DNA of 64,000 nucleotides from Adineta vaga (Eukaryota; Rotifera): NCBI GenBank assembly GCA_021613535.1, contig CP075493.1, positions 17,112,001-17,176,000 of the forward strand, given 5' to 3'. Made by a program: the position numbers and the translations under genes. The notes under the pieces were generated by a model that saw nothing but the letters and a program-made list of their open reading frames with translations, was not told the DNA's origin and searched no databases. Within the stretch, counting starts at the first letter, position 1, and the number at the start of each line of letters is the position of its first letter. Shown piece after piece: positions 1 to 12,780 of this stretch.

Positions 1-283
1 TTAAGTGGAACTTTGCTAAACATATGTTTTGATGGAACTGTAGCCGCTAAAGTTTAGTGGATACTTGAACAATCCAGAACTGTGAACAAGTAGAGACTCA
101 TGAGTAACGAATTTTTGAGGCGCATCAGAATATCCATGGCTTTGCTCAGTTGTATATTCAGAAATTGTTTCTTGTGTGAAATAAACACTACACTCCAAGA
201 AACATCAATATTGACGCATGCATTTGAACTTATGATGGGCAGAGGTGATACATTATGCAGATGGTAGAAATACTTTTGGGTTT
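1..283. other. No gene recognised
   Basis: Short open frames on the minus strand show no family features. I see only AT-rich sequence leading into the telomere-like fold-back that follows. Confidence 0.5.
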
Positions 284-380
284 GGATGGGTGTGGGTGTG
301 GGTGGGTGTGTAGGTTTGGGTGAAGAAAAGAGATTTAACCCACACCCGCCCACACCCATCCATCCACCACACCCACACTC
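284..380. repeat. TGTGGG fold-back module 1
   Basis: A G-rich arm of TGTGGG-type hexamers (284-317, degenerate to about 331) is followed by a short spacer and then a C-rich arm (CCCACA-type, about 339-380). The two arms are inverted copies, so a single strand can fold into a hairpin. The right arm ends in CACTCTC, similar to the CACCCTC terminus of other copies in this window. Interpretation as telomere-derived sequence rests on the bdelloid telomere repeat being TGTGGG, which is family knowledge. Confidence 0.75.
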
Positions 381-516
381 TCAAGTTACATCAATTGCAG
401 CTAAATAGATAGCGTCCACATATATGAACGAGCAATTCTGTATAGATGTTTAATTGTAAGTTATTTATTTTGAAATTATGATATTAAAATATTGAAAAGA
501 TAATCAATTTTACGAA

Positions 517-2366
517 TTACTCATCACTATCTGGATGAGAATAATATCAACAATGTTTAGAATTGTTAATATTCCAACATTTCGAATCATATTCACACGG
601 CATTGGTGAATCATAATAATCTTCACGTCATTTCGATTGTGGAGATGAGTCAGATTTCTTGTAGACTTGTTCACCGTGTGAAAATTCAATTCGATGTTCA
701 AATGAATCATTATAACAGGCATTTTGATGACGACATGGAATAAGAAAGTCCGGTAAATTCGTATGACGATATTCAACTCGATGAAATGGATCATTGATCT
801 CTTTACATTTCTTGTCATATTTACATTTTGGTGCATTATGTGATTCATGTGTCAAGTGTGCTTCTTTCGTCGTACAGAGTTCAGAGAATAAACATGGATG
901 AGAATATGTTACATTGTGAGCTGGTCCATAACGCTTCGAATGTTGAAGAAGACAATTGACATTGTCTCGACAAGGAATTAAATCAGTTTTTTTAACTACT
1001 TTTTTTGGTAAAATATTCAAATGAATCGGTTCCTTTGAGCTTACAGAAGAAATAGTACTGAAATCTTTGTCAAATGTTGGATGTAAATGAGTTTGTTTTT
1101 CAAAACAAACAATTAAATTTCGAACTGGAACTGTGCGAGAACCACAACTTATATGTATAAATTCCAATACTTGTAAATCAAGTCGAGATTTATCGAATGT
1201 AAAAGAAATTTTTTCATGATTATAAATTGAATTTGGACCAGCATGTGAAAGTATAACCATACCAATTGAAAATTGAATTTCGAGACAAAATGTCATTAAA
1301 TAATCTGTATTACAACCGACAAAGAATTGATTAGATTTCGCAGCAAATTTGTTTTGTTCTCTTAGAACAAGATGTTGAAATGGTGCACTATCATTGACAT
1401 ACGAATAATATTCATGATAAGTTGTATCATTCAATGAACCTTTTCCTGCAATATAACAACTTAAACATTGAAGATTCGATTTTCTTCCTTTCGATAGAAT
1501 TGATTCATTGGATAATGTTAAGATCATATCACCACCAACGACTTGCCAATAAATATAATATGTTTCATCCTTCGGTTGACGTCGATTAGCATAGCGATAT
1601 TGTTTATATGCTTGTGAAATTGTTAGAGGTAAAAGATACGTTTTAGTAAAATCAGCGAATGGCATTGTAATCGCAGCACCTTGAATAGATGTCCATGATG
1701 GATGTTGAACACGTTCGATAAATTTCTTACGTAATTCTTCAACAACAAAATTTTGAAAATCTTCACGAGATTTTGTAGGTGGTGTTGGGCCATGTGGGTT
1801 TTGTGGTTGAATGGGTATACCATCATATGGAACTACAGTAAAAGAATTTCTGAAGGTTGCATTCATTGTTTTTTGTGAAGTTCTACTAAGTAAATTATAT
1901 AAATTTTGTGGAATATATATATGTTCGATATAACTCAATGGAATGAGTTGTGGTAAATGTCCTTCAATTGTTAAATGAGAGTCAACATTGAACCATCGTT
2001 CAATAATTTTATCCAAAGTTATATTCATTGAATTTAATCCAAAATGTTGACTTGTGAATGCGATTAGTTCAAGTGCAGCTGCGTATTCATAACCTGGAAT
2101 AGAACAATTTAATTTACAGCTATTGAATAATTCGATTAATTTTTCCTTGTCGGTAACTGGAGTACCTAACCATGGTCGTAATTTAAAAGCATTTCCACTT
2201 ATAATCGATGTCGCTGCTTGAATGGTAAAATTTGCATCAGGATGATGAAGAATATCGCGTTTGAAAACGATAAATATATCTCCATAATAATGTCCTAGAT
2301 GAGGTCCAAGAATACTAAAAACTGTTTTGTCAGTTCCAAGATCTTTATCTGAACTATAACCAATAC
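517..2366 (-). pseudogene. C-terminal part of the PARG/PBZ gene, out of frame with the upstream part; further PBZ fingers
   Basis: After the upstream frame stops at 2367-2369, an open frame shifted by one base continues from the very next codons to a TGA at 628-630 (about 580 codons). There is no convincing GT..AG intron at the junction, so a single-base deletion is the simplest explanation. The first part, roughly residues 1-400, matches no domain I can name. The last 110 residues hold four C-x5-C..H-x5-H PBZ-type fingers, the clearest starting CKYDKKC and CRHQNAC. Beyond the TGA the same frame stays open to a TAA at 517-519, interrupted by one more TGA at 547-549. This tail would encode a fifth finger (CEYDSKC, then H and H at the right spacing). 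The conservation of the finger beyond two stops suggests recent damage. It could also be a separate gene sharing ancestry with the fingers upstream. Confidence 0.6.
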
Positions 2367-5300
2367 CTATGGATTTGTATGAAGATTGATTGATGCTTCA
2401 GCAATCTCATTCGATTTAATACGTATTGCTTCTAAATCTTTCTCTTTTAATACAGCTGATAAATATTTTTCCGATTCTTCGATTCCTATTTGCAACGATG
2501 TTAATTCATCATGAGTATCTACTGGTAGAACGGGAGTTGCCGGAGTAACATCAGGTATTTTTCCGCTAATAAATCCTTTCGATGTAAAATAATGCTGAAC
2601 TAAAGCAATGATATATGCTTTGGCTTTTTCGCCAATCACTTTTTCTTGTAAATCTGAAATACGTCGTATTCGACTATGGTGTAGAACGGAATTAGCAACA
2701 AATTGTGGAGTTTTTAAATTGAGCATATATTCACGACTCATCACATGTCCATGAAGAAGAATTGATTCAAAAATAACTTGATTACATCGATGAACAGGTT
2801 GAACAGTACGTATCCAATTAAGAATATCATCCGGAATGGTCCATGATGGTAATGGAGTCCAGTTTTGATCTTTTACATATTGAATAATACGTTCAATAAT
2901 ATTTTTTTGATTTTCTACAAAATCAATTCCGCTATTCAAATTAAAAACACTTAAAATACCACTATGTTCAAATCTTGCTGCATGCCGATACTCAGTCACA
3001 TGTTCTACTTTACGACGATCAAAACATTCATCAGCATATTTACATAATTTTCGTATATCAAGAATTTTAACGTGTGTAAATGTATTAAGATGATCTTCAT
3101 TAGTAAGTTCAGTACATGTATTACCATCAGAACATATATATCTTGGAATATGAATAGCTTTTTCTAAATGTAATTTACTTTTATCTTGACAATTACGACC
3201 CAACGGACAAATGTGAGCAAGATCGAGACAATGGTTTAGAATATCATCATCGAGAGTATTACAATCTGTAGAATGCAGAAATTTCGTGTATAATTTACAA
3301 TTAAATGGAGTGAATGGACATGTGGGAGGTACTGGATGCACATACCTATCTTGATGTTGTTTATCATGAATATAACCACAATTATTTCCAAACGGACAAT
3401 TTAAGGCACAATGACGCAACGTGTCACAATGACTCTGATCGTACATTTTAAATTTGAGGCATTGTAAACCTTCCGGACATAATGGTAAATGTCGATATTG
3501 TTTCAAATGTTTGTCACCTATATCAACACATTTGCTTCCATCTGGACAATTGACCGGATGTTCAAATTCTTGAGTGTGTTTCTCATCATTAATTTCTCGA
3601 CATTCACCACCATATCGACATTGAGTTCGATGTACAAATGACTTCATATGAACAATATTATCAGTAAATTTACATTGACCTTTCGTAGCGGCATGTGGAC
3701 AATGAGGTGGATGAGAGTATTCTTTAACGTGTTTGCGATTATGAAGATCGATACAAGTAGCTCCAAATTTGCACAATGGTTTATCACAGATACACACGTC
3801 ATCTGTAGACAATCCATCAGATAATAATCGATACGGACCAAATATAGTCAATGATGTATTCATAGGTGATAATGGTGTCACTGTTATTCCATTGAGAAGA
3901 GTTTGAAATGGTCGAAAATTACCGTTGGGATTGAAAAAACGACCACTATTATGATCATCAAGAATAGCGAAAGTAATTAACTTAAAAAAACCGGCATATT
4001 GTTCGATTACCGAAAGAAAAAGTTCTGCAACATGACCTGGTGGATTCTTAAAAGCACCACAACCAAGAGCTGATAATACTAAACTATCATGTTTATGATG
4101 AAAAGCAATAGCAAAAATATTTTCAATTTTTTTTCTTGTTCCTACAGCAAATTTTTGTGCGAGCATATTTCCATCTAATTTTGGATCTCGATAAGCAGCC
4201 ACAGCTAAGGAACAGACATTTTTAAGTGGTTCTTCCATAAAACTATAACCGGTATTTTCTGCTTGGCGAAAAACGGTCAAGCCCGATGTGTAGATCGCTC
4301 CATATTCATGCATTGGATACATACTGTTATGATTAGATAATGGATCAAGTTGACAATTTGATGAACAATGATAACGTGCACTTCGTTTTGATAGCCATTG
4401 ATCGAGACCAACATCAAGACTTCGAAAATAATCGGATCGACGGAAAAGATTTTCTTCTTGTGCTCCGTCACCTTTTCGATATCCACCACCTGGATTTGAA
4501 GCATTGGCCATGTTAAGAAGAAGTGGTTTGTAATTTTGTTTAACTAAACGCTCATAAACTACTAGACAGTCTTCATTGAATACTTCAACACGCGTCTCAC
4601 GATAGGGTGGTTTTGTAATTGGTAATTTTCCTCCTTGTTCTAACATTGAACGTTGATCATAAATAATTGTTTTCATATTTTTATCGACATCCAACTGAAA
4701 GTGTCGATCGTGTATCATATAGCTTTTCTTTCGTATAACAGCAAGTGTATTTAACATTGCTGTAACCCGTAATTGATGACGTGTAATATCACTCGGTGTA
4801 TGTCGTCGATCACGCATCTGTTTTTCATTATTATTTTCATCAATTGTTTGATTAAATTGTTTCAACCATATCTGTGAATTCCATTTGTATTGAAAAATCT
4901 CATGATTAGGATCAGAAATAAATTGCATAATATCAGGTTTATATCGAGACATTCCTGTTTTATACCATGTATCTTCATCAATTTCATTACTATCTGTTTT
5001 GTGAGATGCGACATAAGTACCCATACGAAAACGTTCACTATCACTGATACGAATGGCTCCAAGTGTTACACATTCGTTAAAGAATACTTCATCAGATAGT
5101 TCAAGAATGAGACTGGCTCCTTGGTGTTTATAATTGAGTATTTTTCCTTGAAATTCTTCATGCTTTAGTATTTTTTGAATGTTATATGATGAAGGAATTG
5201 GATAAATACACAGACGACAAGTCAGCTTGTTTTTCTTTGGAAATACTATACCGTTAATTAATAGGTGATTAGTTATTGACCAAATTCGTGTTTCATTCGT

Positions 5301-6700
5301 TGTAATAACGGAAGCGTTATGCGTTTGTTTATTCAGTTGAACATAGAGCGATGTTGATGTTATGTTTGGTTCTTGAATTTCTTTACATACCGCTTTACGT
5401 AGTTGATCTTCTGTGATTGATTCGGATAGATTTTCAAAAAAACTACAACTAGCACGTAAATAGATTTGAGCCAATAGATCATTAACTGTAAAATCAGAAT
5501 GTTTAATCACTTTAAGTAATTCATCTAACGATCGAGATATAACCCTGTAAATATTGGGAAATTCTATATGCAATGGTTCACATAAGCATGATATTTCTCC
5601 TTGATAAATTTCCATCCAACGACGACGAATTTCTCCTGTTGTTGGTAACGATAAATCCTTCTTTTCATTATCAATTTCTACGACAACGTATGAAATGATT
5701 TCAAGTTTTCCAGTGAATGAAATTATATTTTTTCCAACACTTGGATCTAAAGTTATATGTCCAATATCTCTAATAAATTGATCTTTTATTACATTTGTAC
5801 CAACATAGAATAGACCAACGCCCAACTTTGGATAACATTTTACAATACCAACTTTCAATGTCGTCACTTTCTCAATGCGTTGACGAATCAACTCTTCCAA
5901 ATGTTCATTATCAGCAATATTAACAGGAAGATCTGGAATGTACACGATTGTATCGGAAGTAGATGCTGTTGATATTTCCTCTTTTCTGTTAGCTGTGGAA
6001 CGTGAATCAGGAGCAGTTTTAGGAACAGTAGTTTTTCTATGATTTGATTGATTTTCTTCTCCACTACTCTCTTTTCTCTCTTTATGATCTAAAATAGAAA
6101 AAAATTAATCAAAAATATTAAGGCTAACTATAGTTTCTCACCACGACTTCGATGATATCTTTTTGACTCTTCATTCGACTGGAAATCTCCATCGTTCATA
6201 TCTATACGTGGATATACTACTGACTTCTCACGCTGAGTCGTAGTAGCAGCATGTCGTAGTGCACCACAAGCGTCGCATCTGTCAGTGGATGGCGAATTAT
6301 CCAACGTGCAATATTCACAAGACCATACGTTTGCTTTCTTATTCTTGTCAAAACTTTCACTGGTCAATTTTGGCGCAACTCCAGTGTCTCTTGTTTTGTC
6401 CTTCTAGAAAAAATGTCTGATATCAAGTCAATAGATTAATAAACTTACATGATCTACTGGTTTATCAGAATTTCGAGTTGAGGATGTAGTTGTAATTGTA
6501 GTTTTTTGTTCTTGAAGTGCATTGACCAAAGCTGATGATTTCTTACATATCACACAAGCACTTTTATGTTTCTCATCATAATATTTTTGGGCACAATGTC
6601 GATGAAAGATATGACCACATTCAGTTGTAACTTTTTTTTCATTGATTTTTAATGCATTTTTGCATATAAAACATTCATTTTCATTGGATAAACCAGACAT
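2367..6700 (-). CDS. RING - RanBP2 zinc finger - PARG-type macrodomain - PBZ array protein
   Basis: Likely ADP-ribose-directed protein with glycohydrolase and possible ubiquitin-ligase activity. Three exons: 6700-6449, 6403-6142 and 6088-2367, with introns of 45 and 53 bases that keep frame. The start is the ATG at 6698-6700 (MSGLSNENEC), directly ahead of the RING. Exon 1 carries a RING finger (CFICKN...CGHIFHRHC...CVICKK). Exon 2 carries a RanBP2-type finger (WSCEYCTLDN...CDACGALR). Exon 3 opens with about 450 residues lacking a domain I can name. It then has the PARG signature GGG-x6-QEE (GGGYRKGDGAQEE, near 4490) followed by GCGAFKNPP, as in the microbial-type PARG/DUF2263 family. About ten zinc fingers of PBZ type follow (C-x5-C-x6/7-H-x5-H, first CKFGATC...HVKEYSH), some with variant spacing. 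RING plus PBZ recalls CHFR, and PARG hydrolyses poly(ADP-ribose); catalysis and ligase role here are inference. The frame ends at a TAG that looks like a frameshift product, because homologous-looking sequence continues in another frame. A hAT transposon sits about 170 bases upstream of the ATG. Confidence 0.8.
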
Positions 6701-6887
6701 GTTTGATATAAGAATTCTGAAGTACTTATCTTTGATGACTACAAAGAAAAGTGTTACTGATATGTTGGAGTTTTTTCTCTTCTCAAACACATATAAAAAG
6801 GAAGAAACAGAACAAGAACATATTTTGAAAGAAAAAAAAGACGTTGTTAACAGATTTTTAGCAATTCGTATATAGGCATGCACCAAT

Positions 6888-7045
6888 ACCAAAACTCTTG
6901 GTTTTGGAGATTTGGTTTCGATTTAGTTTTGGTTTTGTAATACTAGTTTTGAGATGGTTTTGCCAGTTTTGGTATTGGTTTTGATTAGGTTTTGGTATTG
7001 ATGTATTGGTTTTGATAATGTTTTGGTTTTGTTTTGGTTTTGACC
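6888..7045. repeat. Left subterminal TTTTGG array of the hAT element
   Basis: About twenty imperfect repeats of GGTTTTGG/TTTTGGT run inward from the left inverted repeat. In hAT elements such subterminal motifs are typically bound by the BED finger of the transposase; that role here is inferred. Confidence 0.8.
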
Positions 7046-8224
7046 CATTAGTACAACACAAATATTTTTATAGGAAATATATCTATCACATATTCTTACT
7101 AATTATACTATACTTTGCAAATTGAACTAGGTTTAAAATATAGTAATATATAATAGAAAAAAATGTCTCATTTTATCAGTTATGTATTGACAATAGTTGA
7201 AATTTCAATCAAAAACCATCTATTTGTTCATTTTATAAAAACGCTGTGTAAAAATATACTTTTGACAAATTGAATGAACAATTTTTATGCTATTACGATC
7301 AATGATTTCTAGGGAGTTTGAAAATTAGTATTGAAGAATCAAACTTTATTTTCAATTTAAATAATATCGTCTGTCTATTATCTATATCATCAGAATAATT
7401 ATTTTTTGTATCCCAATCAAATCCTGATCCGACCGAACCGTGACCAGAGTCTGATCTCTTCTAGGTCCATCTTTCTTTTGCCAACTAATAGCACTCTCAG
7501 CGTATAAAAAATGTAATTTCACTTAATTTTGTCATTTAGTTTGTATTTGAAATGACCTTTTCCCTAATAGAATTAAAAAGCGTGTAAATTTGAAAAAGAA
7601 GAAATATTTGATACTGATATAAATGTTAACATACGATATTATTAATTCTTTTTATATAAAAATTATGTTGAGGATTAACCGATTGATCAAAAAAAAACTA
7701 TATGCTAATGCTAAATGAAATTTCTTCGATAACAACAGACTACTCGTCACACATATAATCAATATTATGATAAAATTTCAAAGCAATCAAATCATTTCTT
7801 GACACAATAGTACTTAATTAGAGATTGCATTACCAGATTCATCATGATATAATTTCCTGAAATTACAGTTCAAGTTCTAATATACGAGTACCATTGGAAT
7901 TCTATTAAAGTCATAATTAAAACTGGACTGAAACGTATGAGATTTTCTTTCTATTTGATCTTCAATATCTATCACGCTCAATGTATATTTATAAAGAGCT
8001 TGTTACATGGATCATACATCATTCTTTTATTTTATCAATATCAAAAGTGGTTATCATGGTCATTATTTGTACAAAGCAACAAAACAAACTTTTAGCATAG
8101 ACAATAAATGGTACAACAAAATATAATCGTAAAAGACACCAATGACGAAAAAAACTTGTAATAACAAATTCTATACAAATAAATAACAAAAAGATTCATT
8201 TTGCGAACTATATAGTTTAACGTT

Positions 8225-10693
8225 TTATACATTAAATTCACTATCTATTTTATCTTTAAGAAACATAGTCGAAGATAAATTTTCAGGTGTTAATCTCGAT
8301 CGTTGTTTACGAAATAAATACGATGCAGTGCTAAAAGCACTTTCGGATGCGACAGAAGTTGCTGGACTAACAAGATGATAAGTCGCATATTTGTACAAAT
8401 ATTTCAATTGAATTCGATACATATTCCAAAACTCCATCTATAAGAACGAAAAATATAGTTAGTTTCAAGATCAAAAAACTATCTCATCAAACATACAGCA
8501 TTTGAACATTTTTCATCATTGACAATACAGTTATATTCTCGTTGAGCCAAAGATCTATAAACGGACATTTTCTCCATTAACTTCTTTTTATTTGATGTCA
8601 CGACAGTCGATGATGATGAAGATGGAGTTACAAATGTTTTACCAATAGAATTGATGAATTTGTTCATAGAAGATTTTGATTCTTCAGATTTTCGTTGAGT
8701 ACTTATTTGTGATTGTTTTTCGAAAGTGTCAGGTTCACCACTAACATCTTCATCAGTAAGTTGTTCATCCAATTCAACAATATTCGCTTCACATTCCCGT
8801 TGTTCTCTTCTTGTTAAACAACCAAACCCTATTGGATCAAAGTAGGAATGTATCTTGAAATATAAAAGAATTTTCAATTGAATATGCTAATTTAAAAAAT
8901 ATTACTTTCATGTTTTCTAGTTGTGCATAATTATCGAAGAAATATTTTTGAATTTGTTTCAACAATAAAGATTTCAAGTAATATAAAATTTTCCAATCGT
9001 TAACAGTATGATCATTGATATCATCGAGAAATTCTCGAATTTGATAAATAACAAAATAGCTAATGCCAATAGTTGCATATTTACTACCACTAACAAGTCC
9101 CGTTGCATTTACAATAGGTTTCAAAACAAATTCAATTAATTCTAACATTCTCCAATCATCTTGATCTAATTCAATTGAAGATAATTTTATTGTTTGTTTC
9201 TTATTAAGTCCAATATCGTATTTTTCACTATTAATTTTGTAAATAAGTTTTTTGTATATTAACATTCCTTCAACCAAATGATATGATGAATTCCAGCGAC
9301 TTTTGCAATCTAACTGAAGAGATCGATTGATTTTAAATTGTTTTTTAAGATTAGATATATGATTCATTAAAATGGAAGATTTGTTAATCAATTTCACCAA
9401 CGATCTCGACTTTTTCATCACATCACCAATATGTTGTTGTATTGAATCACATGTAGATGGATTCATATATTCAATAACATCAATTGACCAATTGTCCATA
9501 ATATCCACCATAACTTCATCTGATTCTTCATTAATTGATACTTCATTTACACTAACATCATCATGATTAATATCATTAAAATTTTGACTGGTCATAAGTA
9601 ATGATTGGTTTGATGATGCAATAAAATTCGACGAATTGTTAACTTGTGATGATTGTGGAACAACATGAATATCATCAGTTAAATCTTCTTCATCTGAATC
9701 TATGTCATCTGTATTAATTGATGTTGTAGGAACAACTGATGAAGATGATTCTCGTTTTTTACGAATCCAAAATCCGAAGCCATTGCATATCACCAAATGA
9801 AGTCGATGAGCAACACCTAAATACAGATTTCTATATGAATATACAAATTAAAATAGAATTACTTACAATAAATTTGTTTTATATCACCACCAAGCATCTC
9901 ACCCGCTTTAAGCATATTTGCCGCTCCATCAGTTGTAATAGAACGTGTTTTTTCGAATATATTCAATTCTTTCAATTCGTTTTTAATAATCATTGAAATA
10001 TTAGAAGAAAAATGACGCTGATGAAAAGATGTAAAAGAAAGAATTTTCGAAATGAATTGATTATTAGGTGATATGTAATGCCCAGTTAAACACATATATG
10101 ATTGAAGACGTTTATCACTCCAAAAATCACAAGTAATACCTAAAGATTGGATAGTTGTTAATTCTTTAATTAATAACAATTTATGTTCTGATTCTAATCG
10201 TTTTAAATTACGTTGAACTGTATTACGATGAGGTGGTACATAACCTATATTACAAAAATACAACAGAACTAATGAAATAAATTGTATATTTCTTACCTTC
10301 CACTAGATGATCAAATACTTTAAGTATACCTGATTGACCCATGTCACTGAAACTTCGACCATCTTCAATAATACATTTTATTATTAATTAATCAAGCCTT
10401 TTCTTTTGTTCAGGTAAAAGTTGACAAGATTTTAAACGTGATTTTGTTGATGTAATTCCAAATGCTTGAAGTTTATGAACTTGAAATAAATGTTTTCGCA
10501 TGCCTGTTGTTGCTCCATTTTTACGACTTAAAATAACACCACAAGCACACTTTGCTTTTTCGTCTTTCATTTTTACCATATAATTCCATACATTGTTAGT
10601 ATTATTACCATTCGGTTCAATTTCATTTGTTTGATCGATATCCATGCTGACTGAATTGATTGAATGATGTGTATCGGTATTTTCAACATCCAT
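8225..10693 (-). pseudogene. hAT transposase, five exons, one in-frame stop
   Basis: Cut-and-paste transposase of the surrounding hAT element. Exons: 10693-10297, 10244-9867, 9816-8906, 8853-8497 and 8437-8225, with introns of about 50-60 bases that keep frame. Exon 1 holds a BED zinc finger (CACGV...MRKHLFQVH). Exon 2 holds two catalytic-region aspartates in ITCDFWSDKR and TTDGAANML. Exon 3 begins AHRLHLV, a typical hAT motif. Exon 5 is the C-terminal dimerisation region (SVASESAFSTASYLFRKQR), ending at a normal TAA. A TAA at 10388-10390 interrupts exon 1 right after the BED finger region. Reading resumes in the same frame without other damage, so this is a single nonsense change in an otherwise intact gene. 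A separate short isoform carrying only the BED finger is a less likely alternative. Confidence 0.88.
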
Positions 10694-11449
10694 GATTAAT
10701 AAATATCTTGAAGTATTAGTACCAAATAATGATCAATATTTCTTTATGACGGTAAATATTGTTGAAAAGACCACGATAATTAATGAAGCTCTACCACGTC
10801 TATGTTAGAAAAAAATCGGTAGAGTTATGATGAAATTAAAATTTTATTTTTCGGTTATAGAGAAAAATCGTTGATATATTTGAATAGTCCAATCTTGTAC
10901 CAAGTTTCAAATGAACAAGAGGTAGATCTTCTTTGAAGTAATTTTTGAAAAGATAATTTTATCGGAACTAAAACTTGTGCAGAAAGGAAATTTCAAATCA
11001 TATATCTCAATCCTGTTTCGAAAATATATTTTGTTTTTCTATAGATGGCACCAACATGTGTAGATCTTCATTTACTAACGAATAAGAGTAGTTGGAATAA
11101 TATATATATATATATACGTGAAGATCTAACATTTGAAATATTTGTGGTTCAACAACGTTGAATGAAAGTGTGCATTCTCGATTTTGAATTAACAACAAAA
11201 TATTATATATAAATTTAGATTAATTACAAGAAAGACTTTGCGAAATTTTAATCATATCTCAAAAAAATAAAAGCATTGATTCTGGCACTTGCTGTATTGC
11301 TATGATTACAGTTTTTCTATCAGAAATATCCACATATTAACGCCACTGCTTTAAACTGATTATGACTCATATATGATCTTCATTACCAAGAAAAATAATA
11401 AACATGTTAGCGAACCTTTATTACTTCTAGAGAGCCGTTTTTAAGAATA

Positions 11450-11645
11450 TCTCAAAACCATAACCAAAACCAAAACAATCCAAAACTTTATCAAAACCAA
11501 AACTTTCGAAGCCAAAACCAAATCAAAACTAAGATCAAAACTATCAAAACCTCATCGAAACTAAATCATCGAAACCAATACCACACCAAACCCAAAACTT
11601 CAATACCAAAACTTCAAAACTTGTTTTGGTATTGGTGCATGCCTA
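11450..11645. repeat. Right subterminal CCAAAA array of the hAT element
   Basis: The inverted counterpart of the left array: repeated CCAAAACC/CCAAAAC units run up to the right terminal inverted repeat. Confidence 0.8.
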
Positions 11646-11653
11646 TTCGTATA

Positions 11654-12249
11654 TACAAAAAAGAATACTGTAACGGCGTTGCTACGCTGATAGTCGAGAA
11701 TAAATAAGAGAAGTATACGACAACAACAGTTACAGGAAAGAAGAAAAGAGATTATTAAGAGAAAAACTTTGCAGTAATGTTTTAAGTTGCATTGGGAATT
11801 GTATTCCCGTCTTCTTACTCATTTATTTCTACAAAAACAAATTCATACAATTCTACAATAAAATCAAATAAAAATTGATTATTTAAACAGAAACGTTTCA
11901 CATCTTTCCAAATATTTTTCGATTGACTTAATCGAATAGCGAGACGTTAATATGGTTTATTAAGTAACATTATATTTATTTGTGATCGTTCTAAAATTAA
12001 ACAAAATCTTTCAATAAAGATGATTAATTACCTTTTATTTCACTATATATATCAAGAAGTGAATATTTTAGAAACAAATCAATTAATGCAACAAAAGTTC
12101 CTTCCAATACATTTGATTTTATTGTTTGTGTATTTAACCAAAGTTTAATAAGTGAACACTATACCAATTAAAAGCTTTTTTATGTTGAAGACCAAAATCG
12201 GTATAACAATCCAAAACAAAATTTCTTCTTATATGTTTTTTACAATGAA
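11654..12249. other. AT-rich stretch, no gene recognised
   Basis: Between the hAT element and the nuclease relic. Minus-strand frames are short and broken. It may contain decayed downstream parts of the relic, but I cannot recognise them. Confidence 0.4.
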
Positions 12250-12704
12250 TAATCCCATTTAATAATCATATAATACATTGATAAAAGTAAATTTCGATGT
12301 GTTAAATGATTTCCTTGGCAACCACGTAAAACTTCTCGATGAGAAAAAATATAAATAACAGAAGAATTAAGTTGACCATTTTCATAAAGTTTGTTTATAT
12401 ATTGAGGAAATTCTTTTTAAAATCATAATCAATAGTTGTTGCCCACAAAGCCACACTTCGTTGTGTCAATTTTTGAAAAACATCTTTCATTTGATAACAT
12501 TGTCCTTGAAGTGTCAAAAAATTCAAAGTTGAAAGTGGATATATCCTTTTGGAAGTTCATAAAGATAATAATCCGAATCACGAGCAATTATATAAGTATG
12601 ATATTTTCGTGCCATTTGAACAATAGTTGGATCTGCTTTACCTGGTGCAACATAAACTTTTATATTTAATGTATGTAAAATTGAAAGAAATTCTTCACGA
12701 AGAA
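12250..12704 (-). pseudogene. Relic of an Asteroid/XPG-like nuclease, truncated at a TGTGGG fold-back
   Basis: Reading the minus strand from 12704, about 55 codons are open and encode a stretch with the segments VYVAPGKADP and YHTYIIARDSDYYLY. This resembles the XPG internal region of Asteroid-family proteins (G-x-A-D followed by an S/R-D-S-D motif), where acidic residues bind metal. The frame then breaks at a TGA, and further coding-like pieces (LYENGQLNSS, FSHREVLRGCQGNH) lie in shifted frames. There is no start: the 5' end stops abruptly at the telomere-like module. Assignment to Asteroid is by motif resemblance only. Confidence 0.5.
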
Positions 12705-12780
12705 GAGTGTGGGTGTGGATGGGTGAGTATTACATCTATCTAACCCCCACATCTACCCCCCCCCACACACCCACACCCTC
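12705..12780. repeat. TGTGGG fold-back module 2
   Basis: The G-rich arm (from GAGTGTGGGTGTGG) and the C-rich arm (ending CCACACCCTC) are inverted copies around the spacer TACATCTATCTAA. The same spacer occurs in the large module near 48.2 kb. Confidence 0.8.

Larger units (their letters stand above)
6873..11645 (-). mobile_element. hAT transposon, complete, with 8-bp target duplication
   Basis: Terminal inverted repeats begin TAGGCATGCACCAATACC at both ends and the element is flanked by identical TTCGTATA copies (6865-6872 and 11646-11653). The 8-bp duplication, BED finger and dimerisation domain place it in the hAT superfamily. Both ends carry long arrays of a TTTTGG-type motif. Internal stretches 7062-8224 and 10694-11450 contain no gene that I can see. 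The insertion lies between the PARG/PBZ gene and a nuclease relic. Autonomy is doubtful because the transposase has an in-frame stop. Confidence 0.93.
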
